From NCBI GenBank assembly GCA_947625675.1, contig CANQPH010000024.1:1-42503 (forward strand): 42,503 nucleotides of DNA, written 5' to 3'. Under the pieces are notes generated by a model. That model saw only the letters and a program-made list of their open reading frames with translations, did no database searches and had not been told where the DNA came from. Within the stretch, counting starts at the first letter, position 1, and every line of letters begins with the position of its first letter. Positions 16,441 to 22,785 of this stretch are shown piece after piece. Both the position numbers and the translations under genes were made by a program. The DNA comes from an uncultured Acetatifactor sp. Its GTDB lineage: Bacteria; Bacillota; Clostridia; Lachnospirales; Lachnospiraceae.

Positions 16441-18380
16441 CCTTCGCCTCCCAGGAACTTCTTCATACATTCATGTACCTGATCCATGTCCAGGGGCTTG
16501 GAAAGATGTCCGTTCATTCCCGCCTCCAGGGAGTTCTTGACATCCTCCAGAAAAGCGTTGGCAGTCATGGCCACGATGGGCACGGACCCAGCGTCCCCGC
16601 GGTCCAGGGCCCTGATGGCCCGGGTCGCCTGCAGCCCATCCATCACCGGCATCTGAATGTCCATAAAGATCATATCGTAATAATAGGACGGCGAGGACCG
16701 GAACTTTTCCACCGCCTCCGCTCCGTTTTCGGCCGCTTCCACGGACACCTCCGCCATCTCCAGGATTTCCTGGGCGATCTCCCGGTTCAGTTCGTTGTCC
16801 TCCACTAAGAGCACCTTTTTATCAATCAACCCTTTTTTCGTTTCCATGGACTTCCGGCGGAGACTTTCCTGTCTGCTTTCTTCCGTAAAGGCATATAACC
16901 CTGTCAGCAAACGGCTCTTGAAAAGAGGAAGCGGGATGTAGGCGTTCACTCCGGCCCGGCTCAAAAGGTATTCCAACTGGGTCCAGTCCTCTGCCGACAA
17001 CATCAGGATCGGGAAGTTCTCGCCCATGCGGCTCCTGACCTGGGGCAAAAATTCCACCATCTCCATGCCCTTCACCGTCTCCACGGTCAAGAAGGCGAAA
17101 AATTCCCTTTCCGCAAAGATGGTCTGATTGATGGCATCCACGGTTTCTTCCGCATTTTTCACCCATTCCACCTGAAGGCCCAGGCTCCGAAGCATCTCCG
17201 TCACCGCACTGCCCTGCCGCTCTTCATCGTCCAAAAAAAGAATCCACTTATCCTGAAGGCTCTGGCGGCAGGTCTCCTGGTTCCCTTCCAGGCCTTTCAC
17301 CGGTATCTCCACCTCGAAACAGGTTCCCTTTCCCTCTTCGCTGTCCACCGCAATCCGCCCGTTCATCATATTGACCAGGTTTCGGGTGATGGCCATGCCC
17401 AGGCCGGTTCCCTGGATCTTGCTCACCGTCACGCTCTTTTCTCTCTCAAAGGGCTGAAAAATATGGGGAACAAATTCCTTGGCGATTCCAATGCCGGTGT
17501 CCCTCACCCGAATGGTCAGAATCAGATCCCTATCCTCTCCGTTTTCCAAGGGAAAACTTTCCGTCCTATGGGAAACGCTCAGGTACAGTTCCACTTTTCC
17601 GCCTTCCGGCGTGAATTTCACCGCATTGGAAAGGAGATTGTTGCAAATCTGGCCAATCCGCACCCCGTCCGCCAAAATATCCTCCTGGAGCACCTCGCCC
17701 AACAGGACCTGAAGCTGAAGCCCCTTGGAACTGGCCTGGGGCTTGGCCACGATCAGAATCTCATGAAGTAAATCGGCCAGATTCACCTTTTCCGGCTGCA
17801 GCAGGATCTTGCCGCTTTCAATGCGGGACATGTCCAACACGTCGTTCAGCAAAGACATCATGTGCTCGGAAGCGGTCTGGATCTTTTCCAGGCAATCCTT
17901 CACCCGAGGTTGAATTTCCTCCTGCTTGAGGGCGATGCTGGTCATTCCCACGATGGCGTTCATGGGCGTCCTGATGTCGTGGGACATGGCAAAAAGGAAG
18001 TTCGTCTTGGCCCGGTTGGCCAGCTGCGCTTCCTCCATGGCGTTCTTGTTTTTATAATAGTACTGGCTGGCATCCTGCAGAATGCAGACGCAACATTCCT
18101 TCTGATTCATCAGGGTGACGGAATACACTTCTTTTCCAATATGGCAAAACAGGGGAGCCTGGCGGGAACCCGTCTCCTGAACCTGTCTCAGGAGTTCCTC
18201 CCGGTCCTCTTCCGGCATCAACTCCAGCACGGAATCCGCCTTCTCATCCACCCGGTTCCGCAGGGCGGCCGCCGCCGGATTTTCATAAGTCTCCTGACAG
18301 TCTCCCTCCGCCCGCAGAAGCACCACCGGCAAATCCACTGCATCCCAGGTCTCTTCCGTTTGCTTCCAATTCTCTTCCAT
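16437..18380 (-). CDS. Hybrid sensor histidine kinase, cytoplasmic
   Basis: A protein of about 647 residues without membrane segments. A PAS-like domain (about 10-105) precedes HisKA with MSHDIRTPMNAI (His134 from ATG 18380) and an HATPase with DTGIGI and GTGLGM. A first receiver-like domain begins LFLDDEER, and a second, complete one carries VEDNELN, phosphoacceptor Asp in MDIQMPVMDG, TANA and the KP lysine. The first receiver has TVET where the phosphoacceptor Asp should be, so it is probably not phosphorylated. ATG 18380 has GGAGG 8 bases upstream; the upstream GTG at 18440 lies almost at the predicted transcription start. No DNA-binding regulator is adjacent, and the HD-GYP-like protein is coupled downstream. 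Confidence 0.88.
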   Translation of the reverse strand: MEENWKQTEETWDAVDLPVVLLRAEGDCQETYENPAAAALRNRVDEKADSVLELMPEEDREELLRQVQETGSRQAPLFCHIGKEVYSVTLMNQKECCVCILQDASQYYYKNKNAMEEAQLANRAKTNFLFAMSHDIRTPMNAIVGMTSIALKQEEIQPRVKDCLEKIQTASEHMMSLLNDVLDMSRIESGKILLQPEKVNLADLLHEILIVAKPQASSKGLQLQVLLGEVLQEDILADGVRIGQICNNLLSNAVKFTPEGGKVELYLSVSHRTESFPLENGEDRDLILTIRVRDTGIGIAKEFVPHIFQPFEREKSVTVSKIQGTGLGMAITRNLVNMMNGRIAVDSEEGKGTCFEVEIPVKGLEGNQETCRQSLQDKWILFLDDEERQGSAVTEMLRSLGLQVEWVKNAEETVDAINQTIFAEREFFAFLTVETVKGMEMVEFLPQVRSRMGENFPILMLSAEDWTQLEYLLSRAGVNAYIPLPLFKSRLLTGLYAFTEESRQESLRRKSMETKKGLIDKKVLLVEDNELNREIAQEILEMAEVSVEAAENGAEAVEKFRSSPSYYYDMIFMDIQMPVMDGLQATRAIRALDRGDAGSVPIVAMTANAFLEDVKNSLEAGMNGHLSKPLDMDQVHECMKKFLGGEG

Positions 18381-18454
18381 CACGCATGCCTCCATGTCCG
18401 CCGCACAATCCTGCCGTATCTCATATGATAATGAACGCACTTATCCTTGATACC

Positions 18455-18483
18455 ATATTATCACATATTTTTCTCCGATTCAA
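18455..18483 (-). promoter_or_regulatory. Promoter of the kinase/HD-GYP operon
   Basis: On the minus strand, TTGAAT (18483-18478), a 17-base spacer and TAATAT (18460-18455). It implies a leader of about 65 bases to the ATG at 18380. Confidence 0.6.
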
Positions 18484-18512
18484 TCATTATATTGTATCAG
18501 TTCAGCCAGCAT

Positions 18513-19226
18513 TCAGTCCAGCAAAAGTTCCTCCACGGTCACAAATTCATATCCCTGTTCCAGCAGCCGATCCACAATTTCCAGGGCGGCGGTGACGCTG
18601 GTCTCATAGTAATCGTGCATCAAGATGATGTCGTATTCCTCCACCTTGGAAATCACCCTCTCCGTAATGCAGGACACGTCGTCGGAGCACCAATCCAAGG
18701 GGTCTACGGTCCACAAGACCGGAATCATGTTCAATTCTTTTTCCAGAGACTTATCCCAGGTGCCGTAAGGCGGCCGCACGAACATCACCTCCTGGCCCGT
18801 GATCTCCTGCAACACCTCGTTGGTCCTCTTCAATTCCTCCCGAAAAACCTCCCTGTTGTCCGGCCGAAGCTGTATGTGGCTGTAAGTGTGGTTCCCGATC
18901 AGATGCCCTTCCTCCTGCATCCGCCGTATCGTATCCGGATGCAGGCTGGCGTTTTCCCCAGTCACAAAAAAAGTCGCTTTCACCCCTCTCTCCCCAAGGC
19001 CGTCCAGAAGCTGATCCGTGTAATAGGGATGGGGACCGTCGTCAAAGGTCAGGGCAATCTTCTTGCTTTCTTCTTCGGTTTGGCCGCTCTCCTTGTCGAT
19101 CTGGAAAATGGCAGAGCCAGTGTTTTGGAAAGCTTTCCCTTCCTCCGTCCAAAATTCCAACAGTCTGAAAAACAGCAGAACCAACCCCGCAATGAGGATC
19201 AGCGCCGCTGTTTTATTTTTTTTCAT
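18513..19226 (-). CDS. Membrane-anchored polysaccharide deacetylase (NodB domain)
   Basis: A 237-residue carbohydrate esterase family 4 protein that should remove acetyl groups from peptidoglycan or another N-acetylated polymer outside the membrane. A signal anchor lies at residues 7-23. The NodB motifs follow in order: TFDDGP (catalytic Asp62, metal Asp63), HTYSH (metal His pair), RPPYG, WTVDPLDW and LMHDYY. The site GGGAG lies about 8 bases before the ATG. Motif content matches PdaA/PgdA-type enzymes, but the substrate is not determined. The kinase operon downstream has its own promoter. Confidence 0.92.
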   Translation of the reverse strand: MKKNKTAALILIAGLVLLFFRLLEFWTEEGKAFQNTGSAIFQIDKESGQTEEESKKIALTFDDGPHPYYTDQLLDGLGERGVKATFFVTGENASLHPDTIRRMQEEGHLIGNHTYSHIQLRPDNREVFREELKRTNEVLQEITGQEVMFVRPPYGTWDKSLEKELNMIPVLWTVDPLDWCSDDVSCITERVISKVEEYDIILMHDYYETSVTAALEIVDRLLEQGYEFVTVEELLLD

Positions 19227-19395
19227 GCTTTATTCTCCCTGCGGATTGCCAAAGTCTCCGCCCTTCCGCCGATGCGTCAGGTTTTTGGCCAAATGCCGCA
19301 TCCTTTTTTACTGCTAATATATGAGACGCAGCCGCTCCCTATTCCCCCGGACGGAAGGTTACATCCCCGCGGCCAATCCGACGTCAGAACTCAAT

Positions 19396-19489
19396 GCGAG
19401 TGCCGGACTTCAATCAAAATACCAGATTCAATCCGAATGCCGGATTTCGCTCCGAGTGCCGGACTTCAATCAGAATGCCAAATTTCAGT
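19396..19489. repeat. 19-bp degenerate tandem repeat at the 3' end of the lipoprotein gene
   Basis: Five units of 18-19 bases follow the pattern CGAGTGCCGGACTTCAATC, starting near 19396, 19415, 19433, 19452 and 19471. The first and fourth are identical over 19 bases. The array runs into the stop codon of the solute-binding protein gene at 19485 and fills most of the gap to the deacetylase. Otherwise 19227-19395 shows nothing. Confidence 0.8.
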
Positions 19490-21107
19490 CCGGCCTCCGA
19501 TTCAGCGACTCAAGAATCCTTCCGGCCCATTTGGCCCCGTCGCCCGTCTGATAGCGTTCCATCCCTTCCTCCGGCGTCAGATCTCCCGTCACCACTTCGA
19601 TCAGGATCTCTTCTTTCAAAGCTTCCAATTCGTCATAATACAGCATCATTTCTTCCGTATAAGGAAGAGGTGTCCTTTCCCTGCTGTACTCCTGCCAAAA
19701 TTCCAAATCTGTCATTCCCTCTTCCTCTGCCGCATCTCCTGGCGTCTCCGCTGCAGCCTCCCCGGACGTTTTCACTGCAGCCTCCCCTGGCACCTCCGTT
19801 GCATCGTCCTCAAGTGCCCCTGCTGCAGCATCTTTCAACGGCGTCGATGCAAAAGAAGGGTCCAGCGGCACCAGGACAAAGGAAGGGTCGCCATAGGTCC
19901 ACAGGGATTCCCCCCGTCCCCCGTCGAACATGGAGCCTAGGAACTGAAAGGCTTTCTCCGGTTCCTCACAGGCGATGGTGACGCACCACAGCGCCGGCTC
20001 TTCCTTTTGATAGAGGGCCATGGTCTGCAGAGGGGGCAACAATACCAGGGCGCCGGATTGTCCTCTCGCTTCCAGCCCCTCCCGCAACAATTCTCCAAAA
20101 TTTCCCGCCGGGCCCACGATCACGCCGCACTGACCCCCCACGAACTTCCTGTAACAGCGATCCACGTCATTTTCCAGAATCTCCGGATCCAGATAGCCTC
20201 CCTGATAATTCTGACGCAGCTTCTTCATGGCCTCCAGCATGGACTTTTCCCCGAACCCGTCCTTCCAGATCCCTTCCTCATCCCGATAAAATCCAGGATC
20301 CGCCGCCAGGAAAAATTGCGGCAAATATGCGGAATAGGAAGGGGCTTCCCCCAGCAGGCCAGGGGCGGTCACGCCAAAGGTATCCCCGTTGATCCCGTTT
20401 CCATCCGGATCTTCTTGCGTAAATTTCATACACATAATGAAGAAATCAATATAAGTATGCGGCACTTCCAGCTGACAGGCATCCAGCCAGGCCCGCTTCA
20501 CATAAGTGACATACCCGCCTCCGGAAACCGGCGCCAGCCCGTAAAGACCTCCATCCACCATCCATCTTTCCACTGCGTCTCTGTTGGACACTCGACTCTG
20601 CCAGGAAGCACGATGATAGCTTTCCATCATGTCCCACAGGGCGCCCCTGGACGCATACTCCTTGTAATGAACGGCATCCAACAGGACGATATCGGGCCAA
20701 TCCGCCCCCTCCAGGGTCCGCCGCACCTCTTCATAATAGGAGTCCTGCGAAGGCCGGAGCACCTCCACCGCAATCCCGGTCAGCTTCTCCAAAGCCGATA
20801 AAAGCCTTTCACTCTCTTCCATCCCACCAAATACGGAATCATCCAGGAGGATGCGCAGAGGTTCTTCTTCCTCCTGGCCCAGGACGGCCTGTGCGCTTTC
20901 CCCTTGGGCGATATCATTTTGGCCGTTTTCCACCCGAACGGCTTCCTCTTGGCCAATGCCGTTTTGGCCGCTTTTACCCTGGCCGCCATCCTCTTGGCCG
21001 ATGCCGCTTTGGCCCTGGACGCCGTTCTGCCCACAGCCTGTTGCCAGAAGCACAGCCGCCAAAACCAACCCGATTAACTTTTTTCTTTTTACAAATCCGT
21101 TACCCAT
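19485..21107 (-). CDS. Extracellular solute-binding lipoprotein (ABC-type)
   Basis: A 540-residue lipoprotein. The lipobox LLATGC places the lipidated Cys at residue 25. A Gly/Gln/Asn-rich repeat linker follows at about 26-75, then a family 1-type sugar-binding fold starting PLRILLDDSVF. DPDGNGINGDTFG is a calcium-loop-like motif common in such clostridial binding proteins. A second Ala/Glu/Pro-rich repeat insertion lies at about 430-462, from 24-bp units. No ABC permease or ATPase gene is nearby, so it is an orphan component that may serve a distant transporter or act in sensing. The start has GGGAG about 6 bases upstream. It is last in the minus-strand gene string after the ASKHA gene, from which it is separated by the 32-bp repeat array. 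Confidence 0.82.
   Translation of the reverse strand: MGNGFVKRKKLIGLVLAAVLLATGCGQNGVQGQSGIGQEDGGQGKSGQNGIGQEEAVRVENGQNDIAQGESAQAVLGQEEEEPLRILLDDSVFGGMEESERLLSALEKLTGIAVEVLRPSQDSYYEEVRRTLEGADWPDIVLLDAVHYKEYASRGALWDMMESYHRASWQSRVSNRDAVERWMVDGGLYGLAPVSGGGYVTYVKRAWLDACQLEVPHTYIDFFIMCMKFTQEDPDGNGINGDTFGVTAPGLLGEAPSYSAYLPQFFLAADPGFYRDEEGIWKDGFGEKSMLEAMKKLRQNYQGGYLDPEILENDVDRCYRKFVGGQCGVIVGPAGNFGELLREGLEARGQSGALVLLPPLQTMALYQKEEPALWCVTIACEEPEKAFQFLGSMFDGGRGESLWTYGDPSFVLVPLDPSFASTPLKDAAAGALEDDATEVPGEAAVKTSGEAAAETPGDAAEEEGMTDLEFWQEYSRERTPLPYTEEMMLYYDELEALKEEILIEVVTGDLTPEEGMERYQTGDGAKWAGRILESLNRRPD
19730..19812. repeat. 24-bp degenerate repeat in the lipoprotein gene, C-terminal linker
   Basis: Three to four units of about 24 bases share GCTGCAGCCTCCCC. 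They encode a Gly-Glu-Ala-Ala-Val/Ala-x-Thr-x type linker and stay in frame. Confidence 0.6.
20927..21035. repeat. Degenerate repeat in the lipoprotein gene, N-terminal linker
   Basis: A repeated CTCTTGGCCRATGCCG core about 45 bases apart, with further TTTTGGCC or CCTGGCC elements between. It encodes the GQNGIGQE-type linker just after the lipid anchor. Confidence 0.65.
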
Positions 21108-21142
21108 ACGCTCTCCCGCCCGTCAGGCCAATTCCGTCAAAC

Positions 21143-21290
21143 TCTTTCCGTCGACAAACCCCTTTTTATCCAATCGTTTCCACCAAGCAGGCCCTTTTTG
21201 CCCCACCGTTTCCGTCAGGCAAACTCCTTTTGGTCAACCGTGTTCACCAAGCGGACTCTTTTTGCCCAATCGTTTCCGTCAGGCCCATTC
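21143..21290. repeat. 32-bp degenerate tandem repeat between the ASKHA and lipoprotein genes
   Basis: Units begin at 21143 (31 bases), 21174, 21206, 21238 and 21270, each about 32 bases, with the pattern YCGTTTCC...CTTTTTGCCCAA. Alternate units are more alike: 21174 with 21238 share CACCAAGC, and 21206 with 21270 share CGTCAGGC. That suggests an earlier 64-bp duplication. The last unit contains the stop codon of the ASKHA gene (21279-21281). Confidence 0.8.
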
Positions 21291-22610
21291 CGCCAGATTC
21301 ATGGCCTCAATATAATGCTCTTTAAAATAAGGATTCTCCGCTAAATTCATGACTTGGGTCCTCTTCCGGATTCCGTTCAGCTCTTTTTCCATTTCCTCCG
21401 GACAATATCCATAACGCAGCGCCCCCGCAAGAGCCGCATTGCCCCCCGGTTCCGTCTTGGCGGAAAGCCCCCGGGGCAGAAGCCCGATGCGGGCCGCATC
21501 CTCCGCCTGCAGGAAATAACCGAATCCTCCCGCCAACACCACCCTGTCAATCTGTTCAGGATCCTTCAGACCATATTCCCGCAACAAGGCCCCGATACCC
21601 GCCCCTATTGCGGCTTTGGCCACCTGGAGCTGCCGAATGTGAGCCTGCTTCAACCGAACGTTGCCTATACGAATTCCTTCTTCAAAATAAGGATCCGCCA
21701 GCAAGCCCGTTTCGTCCAGCACTCCTTCCCGCAGAAGGGCCGCCGTCAAATGAACCATGTCCGCCCCCCAGATCCCCCGGGTGGCACCTCCCTCAAAAGC
21801 CGGTCCTGCCGCCGTGGCGCAGGCCAGCAATCGGTCATGATTCCCCAACACCATTTCTCCGTTGGTGCCCAGATCCACCAGCAGAGTAAGCTCTTCCCTC
21901 TCCGCCATCCGGCAGGCACAGATCCCCGCCAGGATATCCGCCCCCACGAAGGCGGACAGGCCCGGCAACAGGGAAACCCATTCCAGACCAAAGCCCGATT
22001 CCTCAGTCCGTCTGCGATAAACTCCTTCCAAATGGGAAGCCTGAAAAGGAGCCTCGCCCAATTCCCGGGGATCCAACCCTCGGAGCAGATACAGCATGGA
22101 GGTGTTTCCGACAATCGCCAAACGGATGCCATCGGTCATTTCCCGGGCCTGCTGGAAGGTCTCTGAGAATCGGTGCATCCCTTCCTTCAGCACGGCCAGG
22201 ACGTCCTCCTGCAAGGCGATGGCGACAGCCGGATCCGAGGCCGCCTGAATTCGGGAAAGCACGTCCGCTCCATATCGCACCTGGGGATTGACCGTCATGA
22301 ACCGGTCTCGCTCCCCGCCTTCCCCGTCATACAATGCCATGGCGATGGTGGTGGTGCCGATATCCGCAGCGGCTACCCAGAAGCTCTTTTTTCCGGCGAA
22401 GGGCCGCTTCCTGCAGACGACACCGGAACTGCCAGAACCCTCTCCCAGACTGCCAGAACCTTCTCCCAGACTGCCAGGGCCTTCTCCCGGATCAAGGAGC
22501 CCATGAAATGCCATCCGGGGATCGACTCCCAAAATATTTATGCCTTCCCCATTTCCAAAGCAACGCCCGCAGCCGGTACAGATGTTGCAGCGATTTCCTT
22601 TTTTCATCAT
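21279..22610 (-). CDS. RACo-like ASKHA-domain protein (DUF4445-type), reductive activator-like
   Basis: A 443-residue protein. An N-terminal Cys motif with C-x2-C-x2-C-x2-C (residues 8-17) suggests an iron-sulfur cluster. A Gly/Ser/Glu linker built from 7-residue repeats (about 42-63) follows, then an actin-like ATPase fold: AADIGTTTIAMALYDG, NPQVRYGADVLSRI, VGNTSM, LLVDLGTNGEM and VLAGGFG. This C-terminal part matches the RACo family, which reductively activates corrinoid proteins with ATP. The usual [2Fe-2S] ferredoxin domain is absent and no corrinoid protein or methyltransferase is nearby, so the target is unknown. The ATG overlaps the DUF4250 stop as ATGA, indicating coupling, and there is no separate ribosome site. 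Confidence 0.8.
   Translation of the reverse strand: MMKKGNRCNICTGCGRCFGNGEGINILGVDPRMAFHGLLDPGEGPGSLGEGSGSLGEGSGSSGVVCRKRPFAGKKSFWVAAADIGTTTIAMALYDGEGGERDRFMTVNPQVRYGADVLSRIQAASDPAVAIALQEDVLAVLKEGMHRFSETFQQAREMTDGIRLAIVGNTSMLYLLRGLDPRELGEAPFQASHLEGVYRRRTEESGFGLEWVSLLPGLSAFVGADILAGICACRMAEREELTLLVDLGTNGEMVLGNHDRLLACATAAGPAFEGGATRGIWGADMVHLTAALLREGVLDETGLLADPYFEEGIRIGNVRLKQAHIRQLQVAKAAIGAGIGALLREYGLKDPEQIDRVVLAGGFGYFLQAEDAARIGLLPRGLSAKTEPGGNAALAGALRYGYCPEEMEKELNGIRKRTQVMNLAENPYFKEHYIEAMNLAEWA
22426..22488. repeat. 21-bp tandem repeat in the ASKHA gene linker
   Basis: Three consecutive 21-base units (22426, 22447, 22468) of the form AGACTGCCAGAACCTTCTCCC, with few differences. They encode a 7-residue GEGSGSL-type repeat. 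Confidence 0.85.
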
Positions 22611-22780
22611 ACGAACTGATTGCGCCCTCTGTCATACCGATAATTCAGGGTGCGCAGCGTCTCCTCTATTTCTCTGGGATCTGCGTCCAGATCCTCGCAC
22701 AAGGCCTCCAGACTTCCATAGTAATCCCGCAGTTTCATGTTGACGAAGCTCAACAGCATCGCCGGATCCTTTGGTATCAT
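22607..22780 (-). CDS. DUF4250 domain-containing small protein
   Basis: A 57-residue protein recognised as DUF4250 from the IPKDPAMLLSFVN start and the YRYDRGRNQFV ending. Function is unknown; the family is common in Clostridia. Two starts are possible. ATG 22789 overlaps the transglutaminase stop as ATGA, and ATG 22780 has GGAAAGG 9 bases upstream. I prefer 22780, which also gives the usual family N-terminus. The stop overlaps the next gene's ATG, so this small gene is tightly coupled on both sides. Confidence 0.85.
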   Translation of the reverse strand: MIPKDPAMLLSFVNMKLRDYYGSLEALCEDLDADPREIEETLRTLNYRYDRGRNQFV

Positions 22781-22785
22781 GCTTT

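Noticed and set aside
19396..21290. CRISPR array
   Set aside because: The units are contiguous and degenerate, without unique spacers between identical repeats, and no cas genes are present.
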